DNA of 64,000 bases from SAR324 cluster bacterium. GTDB lineage: Bacteria; SAR324; NAC60-12. The position numbers and the translations under genes were made by a program. The notes under the pieces were generated by a model. It saw only the letters and a program-made list of their open reading frames with translations, made no database searches and was not told the DNA's origin. Within the stretch, counting starts at the first letter, position 1; every line of letters begins with the position of its first letter. Below, in pieces: positions 44,051-52,392 of this stretch. Where the stretch lies: positions 1 to 64,000 of the forward strand of contig JANQJU010000086.1 in NCBI GenBank assembly GCA_028281495.1. Reading direction: 5' to 3'.

Positions 44051-45205
44051 ATGAGTGCAAAAAAATGGATCACGATCCTGCTAGCAGTCAGCATGAGCAT
44101 TATGTTCAACACGGGAGCATTTGCCGCCGACCCCATCAAAGTCACGTTCTTGGTGCCCGATAAGAAATGGTATTTTTGGGCCGATGTGGCTTCGTTTATG
44201 GAAGCGGCAGCGGAAGATCTCAATATGGAGCTGACGGTGGTTTACACCGAATCGGGAAAAAACCGATTCGCCACCAAACGGCTCGCTGAAAGTATTGTTC
44301 AAGGCAGTGACAAACCCGATTATCTCGTCACAGTGTTTTTGCAAGGCATTGGCGAAGGTATTTTATCAGCGGCTGAAGCCCACCAAGTGAAGACATTTAT
44401 GGTCAATGCCAATGTGCCTGAAAAAGAAAAGTTGCAAATCGGCACACCCCGAACCCAGTTCAAACACTGGATCGGACACATGTATCCCACCAACCACAAT
44501 GCAGGCTACAACTTAGCGGAATACCTGACCACTCAAGCTCAAGCCCATCGCCCATCCCAGCCTGTTAAAATGATCGGGTTTGGAGGCCCCGGGTTTTCTA
44601 CGGTGGCGGTGGACCGTAATGCCGGTGTGAAACAATATGCGGAACGGGATGACGTGACCCTCAGTGTCTTAGCCCCTACCGATTGGGACCGCGAGTTGGC
44701 CTACAAAAAAACCTTCGCGTTGTTGAAACGCCATCCCGATACCCAAGTCATTTGGACCGGAAGCGATGGGATGGCCTTAGGTGCGATGAAAGCGAGCCAA
44801 GAAGCAGGCCGTTCTCCTGGCAAAGACATTTTCATCGGCGGAATCGATTGGACACCCGAAGCATTGGTTGCTGTGAAAAACGGGAAACTGAGCGCCACCA
44901 TCGGAGGCCATTTCATGGAAGGAGGGTGGATCATGGTGTTGCTGCACGATTACCATCACGGTAAAGACTTTGCCGAAATGACGGGCTTGACCATCGTCTC
45001 CGATTTCAAGCTCATCCATTCCCAGAATGCACCACCCTATCTAGAAAAATTTGGTGATCAAGATTGGAGCCAAATTGATTTCCGAAAATTCTCAAGAGCC
45101 CACAACCCGAATTTGGATCGCTACAACTTCGAGCTGGAGCACGTCGGAAGCCTTTGCTGTCAACCCAAACAAGGCACGTCAGTGAGCCAAAAATCGACAC
45201 AATAA
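44051..45205 (+). CDS. Periplasmic sugar-binding protein, first of two
   Basis: 384 residues. Signal peptide about 1-26 (ILLAVSMSIMFNTGAFAA). A type-I periplasmic binding fold follows, with VTFLVPDKKWYFWADVASFM at the start, GGIDWTPEALVAVKNGKL and the hinge segments usual in RbsB-like proteins. At 384 residues it is longer than the second binding protein. The C-terminal 30 residues are Ser/Gln-rich and contain a CC pair. The ribosome site is GGAGGAGG. It may carry a different specificity to the second copy while using the same ATPase and permease. Confidence 0.9.
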   Translation: MSAKKWITILLAVSMSIMFNTGAFAADPIKVTFLVPDKKWYFWADVASFMEAAAEDLNMELTVVYTESGKNRFATKRLAESIVQGSDKPDYLVTVFLQGIGEGILSAAEAHQVKTFMVNANVPEKEKLQIGTPRTQFKHWIGHMYPTNHNAGYNLAEYLTTQAQAHRPSQPVKMIGFGGPGFSTVAVDRNAGVKQYAERDDVTLSVLAPTDWDRELAYKKTFALLKRHPDTQVIWTGSDGMALGAMKASQEAGRSPGKDIFIGGIDWTPEALVAVKNGKLSATIGGHFMEGGWIMVLLHDYHHGKDFAEMTGLTIVSDFKLIHSQNAPPYLEKFGDQDWSQIDFRKFSRAHNPNLDRYNFELEHVGSLCCQPKQGTSVSQKSTQ

Positions 45206-45212
45206 AGACCGG

Positions 45213-45329
45213 GTTTGAGTCGATAATGTTTGAGCCAACAATGTGTAAGTCAACCGTGTTTAAAGCAATGTTGAAGTCCGCAGTGTTTGAACCAACCATG
45301 TCTAAATCAGCAATGTTGAAGTCAACAAT
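45213..45329. repeat. 15-bp tandem repeat, about eight units, between two binding-protein genes
   Basis: Degenerate units of GTTTGAGTCAACAAT start at 45213, 45228, 45243, 45258 (12 bp), 45270, 45285, 45300 and 45315. Positions GT..., A near the middle and AAT/CAAT at the end are best kept. Since 15 bp is five codons, the minus strand reads IVDFN-IADLD-MVGSN-TADFN-IALN-TVDLH-type pentapeptides. It fills most of the 190-bp gap before the second binding-protein gene. Confidence 0.85.
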
Positions 45330-45395
45330 GTTTCTAATGAGCATCGCAATCTGTCGAATTTGGATTGCATTCTATCAACCCAAAAAGGAGGTACC

Positions 45396-46367
45396 ATGAA
45401 AATTTTGATGAAGTTAATCGTAGTGTCATTATTCGCTATTGGTTTAAATATACCCTTCACCCTTTCGGCGATGGCTGAGAAAGTGAAAGTGGGAGTTTCA
45501 GTCCCATCAGCGGATCATGGTTGGACCGCAGGTCTGCTGTGGTGGGCAAAAAAAGCGGTGCAAGAGATTGAAGCCAAAGACAAAGATGTGGAGTTTTATG
45601 TCGTTGCTGCCAGTTCCGGAAGCAAGCAAGTGGGAGATGTGGAAGATCTGATGATCAAAGGCATCAACGCCTTAGTGATCTTGCCTCACAACCCCGCCAC
45701 TCTTCAGACTGTCATTCAAGAAGCCTATGACTCAGGCATCTACACCGTGGTTGTGGATCGTGAATTGCCCAAACCCGCGCAACACGTATTCTTGGCAGGA
45801 GACAATCCTGGATTAGGCCGAATTGGTGGTGAATGGCTGGCCAAAGAACTGGGAGGAAAAGGTAAAGTCGTTGTGTTGGAAGGCATGCCGATTCCAATCA
45901 ACAAGCAACGTGTGGATGCCTTCAATGAAGTCATGGCTGCTCATCCAGGAATCGAAATTTTGGATTCCCAACCTGCCGATTGGTCTACCCAAAAAGCATT
46001 GCGCCTGATGGAAAACTATCTCCAGAAGCACGACCATATTGATGCTGTATGGTGCCAAGACGATGACATGTTGAAAGGGGTGATGCAGGCTATCAAAGAA
46101 TCGGGGCGTACTGAGATTAAAACGGTGTTGGGTGGTGCTGGTTCTAAAGACATCATCAAGATGATCATGGAAGACAATCCCACGGTCCGCGCGACGGTGA
46201 CCTACAATCCTTCAATGATTGCTTCCGGAATTGTGTTTGGTGTGGAAGGCGCTCGGGGGCAACGAGTCGGAGGGCTGTATCACACACCGTCTCGCGTGAT
46301 CTTAGCTGCCGATCTCGTGGTGAAAGCCAACGCCGATGATTTCTACTTTCCCGATGCTGCGTTCTAA
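45396..46367 (+). CDS. Periplasmic sugar-binding protein, second (RbsB type)
   Basis: 323 residues from ATG 45396, with a perfect AAGGAGGT site; an upstream in-frame start lacks one. Signal peptide about 1-25. Family sequence: VGVSVPSADHGWTAGLLWWA, INALVILPHNPATL, VVVDRELPKPAQHVFLAGDN, GGEWLAKELGGKGKVVVLEG, AVWCQDDDMLKGVMQA. These are the ligand-pocket segments of ribose/galactose/inositol-type binding proteins (Arg and Asp in VDRE and QDDD). Last gene of the sugar operon. Confidence 0.93.
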   Translation: MKILMKLIVVSLFAIGLNIPFTLSAMAEKVKVGVSVPSADHGWTAGLLWWAKKAVQEIEAKDKDVEFYVVAASSGSKQVGDVEDLMIKGINALVILPHNPATLQTVIQEAYDSGIYTVVVDRELPKPAQHVFLAGDNPGLGRIGGEWLAKELGGKGKVVVLEGMPIPINKQRVDAFNEVMAAHPGIEILDSQPADWSTQKALRLMENYLQKHDHIDAVWCQDDDMLKGVMQAIKESGRTEIKTVLGGAGSKDIIKMIMEDNPTVRATVTYNPSMIASGIVFGVEGARGQRVGGLYHTPSRVILAADLVVKANADDFYFPDAAF

Positions 46368-46524
46368 GTGATCGTCCCATCGAATTCTTCAAGAGGGTTC
46401 TCCTCTTCCCTCAGGAAAAGCCATCGTGAGTGTGTTCCCCATCAAGCGGTGGCTTTTCGCATTTCAGCATCGCTCTCAGAACCGCCAGTGGAATGGATAC
46501 GCTAGCATTGGTATATTCATCTTT

Positions 46525-47100
46525 TTACGGCAAGTGCACAGCTTCGATATTTCTTGTCATGTAAATACTGTCGATGCTGTCTTTGCTGCCATATTCGACC
46601 TGAGCATCTTCATCGGATAGTGTGGTCCTAATGAAACCTGCCTTTTCATAGGCTCGGATCGCCCTCAGGTTACTTGCCGAAGGCTTGATGTAGAACCCGT
46701 CGACCCCCGATTGTTTTCCAAGATAGTCACAGAGCAAACGCAGTGCTTCCGATCCGCGCCCGTACCCACACTGTTTTTTGGAGAACATCCAGATGTCGAG
46801 TTCGGTCCGATTTTTGTCTTTCTCGATGTCGTTGTAGTTCACTTGTCCTACCGCCTGTCCATCGACTTCTATTACAAAACACCGGCCAAGCTCTGGTCTC
46901 GAATCGTCGAAATAGTAAGACTTGTAATCGTCGCAAAACTCCTCATAGCTTAACAAAGGCGTATAATCCTGGGATGGGTGTCCCATTAGGATATCGGTCA
47001 GATCCGAATGAGCTAGAGCTAAATAGATCGGATATCTGTCTGTCATAACGGCTGGGCGCAGCCGGATGCTTTTGCCATTAATATAGTCGGGGTGCTTCAT
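46525..47100 (-). CDS. GNAT N-acetyltransferase, RimJ-like
   Basis: 191 residues. IRLRPAVMTDRYPIYLALAH is the usual opening of RimJ-type acetyltransferases, the central VIEVDGQAVGQVNYNDI is strand 4, KKQCGYGRGSEALRLLCDYL carries the acetyl-CoA loop (QxxGxG/A), and SNLRAIRAYEKAGFIRT the C-terminal helix. The substrate is not deducible. It diverges from the 47139 gene by 38 bp and is convergent with the sugar operon. Confidence 0.9.
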   Translation of the reverse strand: MKHPDYINGKSIRLRPAVMTDRYPIYLALAHSDLTDILMGHPSQDYTPLLSYEEFCDDYKSYYFDDSRPELGRCFVIEVDGQAVGQVNYNDIEKDKNRTELDIWMFSKKQCGYGRGSEALRLLCDYLGKQSGVDGFYIKPSASNLRAIRAYEKAGFIRTTLSDEDAQVEYGSKDSIDSIYMTRNIEAVHLP

Positions 47101-47138
47101 TCTCTTTCAAGGCCTTCTCAAAAAATGGATGTGAAAAT

Positions 47139-48119
47139 TTGACAAAAAGACGATTTGATACCTATATCGCCGTCGACTGGAGTGCTCACAGTCAACCAAC
47201 CTCTAAGAAAGGCACTGCGAATGCCATATGGGTTGGCATTGCTGAGCCTAAAAAACCAGAAAAAGACGCGGTCAAGGAATGTTATTTCCACACGAGATAT
47301 TCCTGTCAGGTTTTTCTAAAAAATAAACTCAAGGAGTGCGTTTACCAAAAACGAAGTGTGTTGGTTGGTTTTGACTTCGGGTATGGGTACCCCTCCGGCT
47401 TTTCAAAAGCGCTTGGCTTGCCAGGAAATTCCTTAGACAGCCGACTGTGGCGATTGATATGGGACGAATTGAACCGACGCATCGAAGATCACGAGAACAA
47501 CCGGAACAATCGATTTGACGTGGCGAATGCCCTCAATGAGCAGATCGGCGAAAGTCCCCCTGGGCCGTTTTGGGGGTGCCTTGGGAAAAAATACGATTGG
47601 TTGCTACCAACCAAACCCGCCGGTGGATTTCCCTACCGGGTGAGAGATTTCAAAATAGAAGAATATCGGATAGTCGAGCGTCGCGAGATCCGTCGTGGTA
47701 TCCAGTCGTCTTGGAAGACCTGTTATCCTGCCAGTGTGGGAGGGCAATCGCTGGTTGGAATCCCTGTGCTTTGTCAGTTGCTTGATGATCCCGAATTGAG
47801 ACCTTTTAGCACCGTGTGGCCTTATGAAACAGGCTTCGCTCTTCCACCCCTTGCCGCGACCAATCTTGCCACAGCCTATCCTCTCATTGTGCATGCTGAA
47901 ATCTGGCCCGGCCTTGTTGCTGAAGACGTGAAACGACTTTTGAAAAAAGGTCCCCAATTGATCAAAGATCAAGCCCAGGTGCGAACAACAGTGATGTGGC
48001 TCAAAGCATTGGATTGGAATGGGGTGCTTCCGGAACTGTTTGGCCCTCCTCAAGGTTTGACCTCCGAAGAGTTAGCAATATGCCTCAACGAGGAAGGCTG
48101 GATTCTGGGAGTGAGGTGA
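47139..48119 (+). CDS. DUF429-like, predicted RNase H-fold protein
   Basis: 326 residues. The opening YIAVDWSAHSQPTSKKGTAN and VLVGFDFGYGYPSGFSKALG recall the DUF429/RNase H-like superfamily, in which D-x-S/D near the start and FDFxxGYP are the active-site strands; in annotation such proteins are sometimes labelled CbiG-like without evidence. TTG 47139 is used because an upstream ATG/GTG leads to an early stop. The ribosome site is poor. Function unknown. Confidence 0.6.
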   Translation: MTKRRFDTYIAVDWSAHSQPTSKKGTANAIWVGIAEPKKPEKDAVKECYFHTRYSCQVFLKNKLKECVYQKRSVLVGFDFGYGYPSGFSKALGLPGNSLDSRLWRLIWDELNRRIEDHENNRNNRFDVANALNEQIGESPPGPFWGCLGKKYDWLLPTKPAGGFPYRVRDFKIEEYRIVERREIRRGIQSSWKTCYPASVGGQSLVGIPVLCQLLDDPELRPFSTVWPYETGFALPPLAATNLATAYPLIVHAEIWPGLVAEDVKRLLKKGPQLIKDQAQVRTTVMWLKALDWNGVLPELFGPPQGLTSEELAICLNEEGWILGVR

Positions 48120-48218
48120 ACTTTTTCTCCGCATTCCTCGCATCCTATCTTTAAGTGTTTTCAAAAATTGTCATCGTGCAGGGCAGACTTTATAAGACTC
48201 AATACTAAAATAAAAATA

Positions 48219-48235
48219 TCGTGAAATGCTTCACT
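48219..48235. repeat. 17-bp element shared by both Rpn-nuclease gene leaders (copy 2)
   Basis: Identical to 18716-18732. It contains the inverted repeat GTGAA-ATGC-TTCAC. After one mismatch, TGAT is also shared with copy 1. It lies about 120 bp before the start codon. Confidence 0.6.
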
Positions 48236-48352
48236 CTGATTTTTTGATTGCATTTGCCATATCCTCGTTCTGAACCAGCTAATCTTTAGTCCACAATGAA
48301 GTTGGAAAACCAACGATTTTTTAGGGTAGGTTATTGAAGATAAGGAGGATTC

Positions 48353-49378
48353 TTGTCAGCAGCAGAAAACGAAGATCATCACGAAAAGGACTCAAGCGAA
48401 GCACAGGCATCACGCTACGATCTTGTCCAGCCAGACCCTGGCCTCAAAAATCTCATTCATGATTTTCCAAAATCGATGCTTCGGTGGTTATTACCCCAAG
48501 CAGAAGCGGCTTTTGGTCCCATCGTGGACTATGAACCGTTGCGGCAGGAAATGCGCAAATCGTCGCTTCAGGCACGCGGTCGAGAACTGGATTTTCCCAT
48601 CCGCTATACATTTCAAGATGGGAACGAACTCATTGCCCTGATCGAATTGCATCACAGCAAACAGACTTTCGATATCTATCGAATCGCCCACTACTATGTG
48701 GATCTGGACAAAGACTATCCCCACATCCCCATCGTGCCTTTTGTGATTTTCAGCGATAGAGCGAAATGGCGTAAAAATTCGTGGGTACCCAATCAATTGA
48801 ATCGCGACTCTTTTGGCAAGACATGGATGTCGTTTCAATATGAGTTGAAAAAGCTGAAATTCATCTCAGCCCAATCGATCCGAGAAAGTGAGAACCCGGT
48901 GGAACACATTTTGAGTCCGTTCATGGATTATCCTAAAGTAGATCGTCTGGAAGTGACCTTGAGCGCGTATCGAAATCTGTACCGATTGCTCGATTGGAAC
49001 TTATTTTTAAAGTACCTGCCGTTTATCGATAAATTCGCTAATATTACGGCTAGAGAGCGTGAGTCACTCTTCAAACAACTGTTCAAAAGAAAGGACTTTG
49101 TAATGATTCTAGAAGCACTGGAAGAACATTATTCGAAGATTTATATCAAAAAAGGACGCGAAGAAGGACGCGAAGAAGGACGCGAAGAAGGGCGCGAAGA
49201 AGGGCGCGAAGAAGGACGTGATGCCCTGAAACAAGAGTTGATTGGAAATATCCAGTTTAATCAAAAAGTTTTGCGGCATAAAGTGGCTGAAAAAGAAGAG
49301 CTACAACTTTTAGATATGGATGAATTACGAAAAACCTTAGAAGCCTTGAAGCAACAATTATTAGATTCGCACCTTTGA
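48353..49378 (+). CDS. Rpn-type PD-(D/E)XK nuclease/transposase-like protein with GREE repeats
   Basis: 341 residues, second member of the Rpn group and similar along its whole length to the 18779 protein. Core motifs: ELDFPIRYTF, LIALIELHHSKQTFDIYRIA and FVIFSDRAKWRKNSWVP. Here too E-x-H replaces the usual ExK/ExQ. A helical region leads to a short tract of five GREE-type tetrapeptides (about 268-287). The start is TTG 48353, fixed by a perfect AAGGAGGA site 6 nt upstream. Likely a self-acting recombination nuclease; no partner genes are seen. Confidence 0.82.
   Translation: MSAAENEDHHEKDSSEAQASRYDLVQPDPGLKNLIHDFPKSMLRWLLPQAEAAFGPIVDYEPLRQEMRKSSLQARGRELDFPIRYTFQDGNELIALIELHHSKQTFDIYRIAHYYVDLDKDYPHIPIVPFVIFSDRAKWRKNSWVPNQLNRDSFGKTWMSFQYELKKLKFISAQSIRESENPVEHILSPFMDYPKVDRLEVTLSAYRNLYRLLDWNLFLKYLPFIDKFANITARERESLFKQLFKRKDFVMILEALEEHYSKIYIKKGREEGREEGREEGREEGREEGRDALKQELIGNIQFNQKVLRHKVAEKEELQLLDMDELRKTLEALKQQLLDSHL
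49154..49213 (+). repeat. 12-bp tandem repeat inside the second Rpn gene, five units
   Basis: Five consecutive units of GGACGCGAAGAA with A/G changes at the third position, encoding GREE, followed by a partial sixth. It occupies the equivalent place to the GLEQ repeat in the paralog but with an unrelated unit. Confidence 0.95.
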
Positions 49379-49419
49379 GATTAGTTCTGCACTTGAACAG
49401 CTTTGCTTCCGTATGAACC

Positions 49420-50202
49420 TTAGTGTTTTGGAAACCAAGGAAAGAACATATTCGTACTTTTCTGATAATCGGCGTAGTCCGGGCGGTGACTGAGCGATTG
49501 TTGTTCGGTGAAGGGTACTCCCGTGATTTTCATGAGGAATACATACATCACGACGGGAGCCAAGCACACCACCCAAAAATGAGGGGCATTCACACTCAGA
49601 AACGGATAGGCCAACCAATGCACCCATTCAAAAAAATAATTGGGATGGCGGGAATATCGCCAGAGTCCGACACGACAGGTTTTCCCGCGATTGTTGGGTT
49701 TGGATCGGAAGTGAGCTAGCTGTCGGTCGGCAAGGGCTTCTCCACCAACCGCAATGATCCATATGGCAATGCCAATCCAATCAAACACGGTCCATAAAGG
49801 AGTGGGATTGAGCAGAGGAATTGTCAGGGGGAGGAGGAACAAAAGAATGAATAACGCCTGTACTTGAAAAAATAAAAAGAAACCGGCTTGGGCATAAGCT
49901 CCCATTGCTTCTCGCATGCGCTGATAACGTCCATCTTCTTGAGTGGCGTGCAGCACCCGATTCACCCCCAAATAGACTCCGAGTCGGATGGCCCAGGTGG
50001 CTCCCAAAATGACAACCAACCAACGACGGCCCGCATTCCCATCGGCGACCATTCCCATCACGACAATCGCAACACCCAACCCCAAAGCCCAACCGACATC
50101 TACCACACCGGCATCATTCGTACGCCATTGGATCCACCAAAGACCGATCATCAAGAGCGAGGCAGCAATGCCAATCCAAAATAGGGCCGTCGTTGGAATC
50201 AT
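49420..50202 (-). CDS. DUF1295 / steroid 5-alpha-reductase-like membrane protein
   Basis: 260 residues with six or seven membrane helices. The C-terminal block RVGLWRYSRHPNYFFEWVHW is the signature of DUF1295 and related isoprenylcysteine/steroid reductase-like proteins; the LGVNRVLHATQEDGRYQRMRE segment is also typical. It presumably acts on a membrane lipid with NAD(P)H. It follows the cyclopropane synthase gene on the same strand, separated by a hairpin at 50253-50278. The cluster's composition supports a role in modifying fatty acyl chains. Confidence 0.85.
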   Translation of the reverse strand: MIPTTALFWIGIAASLLMIGLWWIQWRTNDAGVVDVGWALGLGVAIVVMGMVADGNAGRRWLVVILGATWAIRLGVYLGVNRVLHATQEDGRYQRMREAMGAYAQAGFFLFFQVQALFILLFLLPLTIPLLNPTPLWTVFDWIGIAIWIIAVGGEALADRQLAHFRSKPNNRGKTCRVGLWRYSRHPNYFFEWVHWLAYPFLSVNAPHFWVVCLAPVVMYVFLMKITGVPFTEQQSLSHRPDYADYQKSTNMFFPWFPKH

Positions 50203-50252
50203 ATTTATGAGATAGCGCGATGTTTACCGAGGTGAAAATGTAGAGGAACGGA

Positions 50253-50278
50253 AAAACCTGAGGCAGTCTTCAGGTTTT
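50253..50278 (-). terminator. Hairpin between the cyclopropane-synthase and DUF1295 genes
   Basis: AAAACCTGA (50253-50261) and TCAGGTTTT (50270-50278) form a 9-bp stem around an 8-nt loop. On the minus strand the stem ends in TTTTT, so it looks like an intrinsic terminator or attenuator between two same-strand genes. Confidence 0.65.
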
Positions 50279-50329
50279 GTCGAGACGTTCCTCAAAAATG
50301 GGTATTGAAAAGCGTATAAAAAAAAGTTC

Positions 50330-51610
50330 TTACAGCGGCGGCACGAAGGACTGACGGCGGTTTAACGGCTTGGTGAACAGGAGTTGCATGCAGCCAATGG
50401 AACGTTCCGCAAAACCTCCTTCGCAGTAGCAGAGATAGTATTCCCACATGCGGATGAATTCGTCGCCATAGCCGAGTTTTCGCACGGTTTCGATGTTTTC
50501 GAAAAAGGTATCTCGCCAGCGTTTTAGGGTCTCGGCGTAATGAGGCCCGATGTCTTCCATGTGATAGAGACGCAGATCTGTCGATTTTTTCATCACACTG
50601 GTGATCGTGGAAATGGCTGGCAGACACCCGCCGGGGAAAATATACCGTTGGATGAAATCGACCGAACGACGGGCAATATCGTATTGGCGGTCGTCGATGG
50701 TAATAGCTTGGATCAACATCATCCCTTCTGGTTTGAGGAGTCGACTGCATTGGCGGAAGTAGTCGTGGTAATAATTGGCTCCCACTGCTTCAATCATTTC
50801 GATAGAGACGAGTTTGTCAAAGCTTCCTCCTTCCATATTGCGATAGTCTTCCAGCAACACATGGATTTGATCGCTCAACCCCGCTTGTTCCACGCGTTGC
50901 TGTGCGAGTTCGAACTGGTTTTTCGAGATGGTGATCGTGGTCACTTGGCATCCATAATGTTGGGCTGCAAACAGCGCAAACCCACCCCAACCGGTTCCGA
51001 TTTCCAGGAGGTGATCGGTGGGCTGAAGATCGAGCTTTTGGCAGATCCGGTTCAGTTTGTTGAGAGAAGCGTCTTCGAGCGACATTTCGGGAGATTCGAA
51101 GATAGCCGAAGAATACATCATTGTCGGATCCAGGAAGGTTTGAAACAGTTCGTTGCTTAAATCGTAATGTTCGGCAATGTTCTTGCGGCTGCCTCGCAGG
51201 GTGTTTCTTCGGAACGCATGGCCGATTCGTTGAATGACGCCGGTGAAAGAAGCGAGACCCACTTCCATTTCATCAAGAACCTTCATGTTCAGTACCATGA
51301 TTCGCATGAGTGTGGTGAGATCGTGGCAACTCCATTCGTCTCGCATGTAGCTTTCAGCAGCTCCGATGCTGCCCCCCCATAGAATGTCGGCATAAAAATT
51401 CATGTCGCGAACACGCACATGGGCGTGAAGATCGCAGGTGTCGTTCAAGGCGCCAAAGGTTTGCTCGCCAAACGGATCGATGAGAGTGATTTTTCCGTAA
51501 ACGATCTTTTCCAACTTGTAGGCAAGGGCATTGCGGGCAAAACGCATGCCCCAAGAAACAGAATCTTCAGATGAGGGTATCGAAATGGAGTTGCTGGATT
51601 GTTCGCTCAT
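50330..51610 (-). CDS. Cyclopropane-fatty-acyl-phospholipid synthase family methyltransferase
   Basis: 426 residues. The SAM-binding core is LLEIGTGWGGFALFAAQHYG, then VTTITISKNQFELAQQRV and FDKLVSIEMIEAVGANYYHD. An N-terminal region of about 120 residues is the usual lipid-binding domain. The C-terminus WEYYLCYCEGGFAERSIG is typical of CFA synthases. It methylates unsaturated acyl chains in membrane phospholipids. It starts within the DUF1365 stop by 4 nt (51607-51610), so translation is coupled. Because it sits with DUF1365 and an FAD oxidoreductase, the product may be a modified (for example furan or methyl-branched) fatty acid rather than plain cyclopropane; this is inference. Confidence 0.92.
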   Translation of the reverse strand: MSEQSSNSISIPSSEDSVSWGMRFARNALAYKLEKIVYGKITLIDPFGEQTFGALNDTCDLHAHVRVRDMNFYADILWGGSIGAAESYMRDEWSCHDLTTLMRIMVLNMKVLDEMEVGLASFTGVIQRIGHAFRRNTLRGSRKNIAEHYDLSNELFQTFLDPTMMYSSAIFESPEMSLEDASLNKLNRICQKLDLQPTDHLLEIGTGWGGFALFAAQHYGCQVTTITISKNQFELAQQRVEQAGLSDQIHVLLEDYRNMEGGSFDKLVSIEMIEAVGANYYHDYFRQCSRLLKPEGMMLIQAITIDDRQYDIARRSVDFIQRYIFPGGCLPAISTITSVMKKSTDLRLYHMEDIGPHYAETLKRWRDTFFENIETVRKLGYGDEFIRMWEYYLCYCEGGFAERSIGCMQLLFTKPLNRRQSFVPPL

Positions 51611-52392
51611 GGTTGTCCTTCCTCTTTCAAGAGTCTTGGAGATGATTGGGGATGGTCATGAATGGGAGCCTTTTTCCACCACAGTTTTAAAGCTTGCCAG
51701 TAGATGGCGCCTGCCACTTTGGCTGTCATCCAAGGATAATTGAACAACACCGAGGTGAGCGACGCTTGCGTGATCTCCTGACGTTGGAGAGTCAACGTGG
51801 CATCAAAAAAACGTGACCCTTGCCGGAAGTCTTCCATATGCACCACCAACTGCCGACCCGGGTGGATGAATCGACAATCATGGAAAACATCCATCGGGAT
51901 GAACGGAGATACATGTAAAGTTTTTGCAAAACGCACATGCAGTTTCTTAGAGTGATTCATGCGATTTTGGGAACGATCCAATACATAGGATTGGCGTTCT
52001 CCCCATGGTGTGTTGGTGACTTCCAACAAGATCGTTTCGACCTGAGTGCCTTCCGGATTGAAACAATAGTAGAAGCTCACTGGATTGATCACATAACCAA
52101 AATAACGGAGATGGGTCAGAAGACGAATCGGCCCTTGAGGGCGCTTGCCAGTTTTTTGCTCCACCGTGTCGCGAACGGCTTGATCCAAGGGAATCATGGA
52201 GTCCCCATGATAATCCGCTCGCCGGAACCAAGCCGGGGCGAAGCGCCGGGACGACCACAGCCAATACCGGTCGAACAGTTCTGGCAATTCCTGCAAGTCC
52301 AGATACATCATGTAAAGTGCATATCGGAACTCATGGGAGATCGGCGCGAATCGTCGATGCCGGACAGACCCTTGGTAAATACAACTGTTCAC
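51607..52392 (-). CDS. DUF1365 protein
   Basis: 261 residues with the family pattern: CIYQGSVRHRRFAPISHEFR, YALYMMYLDLQELPELFDRY, RFAPAWFRRADYHGD, FGYVINPVSFYYCF and KKLHVRFAKTLHVSPFIPMD. Its biochemical role is not established; DUF1365 genes almost always lie next to CFA-synthase-like and FAD-oxidoreductase genes, as here. It overlaps both neighbours by 4 nt. Probably cytoplasmic or membrane-associated, with no signal peptide. Confidence 0.93.
   Translation of the reverse strand: MNSCIYQGSVRHRRFAPISHEFRYALYMMYLDLQELPELFDRYWLWSSRRFAPAWFRRADYHGDSMIPLDQAVRDTVEQKTGKRPQGPIRLLTHLRYFGYVINPVSFYYCFNPEGTQVETILLEVTNTPWGERQSYVLDRSQNRMNHSKKLHVRFAKTLHVSPFIPMDVFHDCRFIHPGRQLVVHMEDFRQGSRFFDATLTLQRQEITQASLTSVLFNYPWMTAKVAGAIYWQALKLWWKKAPIHDHPQSSPRLLKEEGQP

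Noticed and set aside
45213..45329. CRISPR or IHF-type array at the 15-bp repeats
   Set aside because: Units are adjacent and degenerate with no spacers and no cas genes.
45154..45399. 81-codon plus-strand frame over the 15-bp repeat
   Set aside because: It arises from the repeat; it overlaps the real start of the second binding protein and the end of the first.
46391..46407. Terminator hairpin after the second binding-protein gene
   Set aside because: AAGAGG/CCTCTT forms only a 6-bp stem and no T-run follows, so support is weak.
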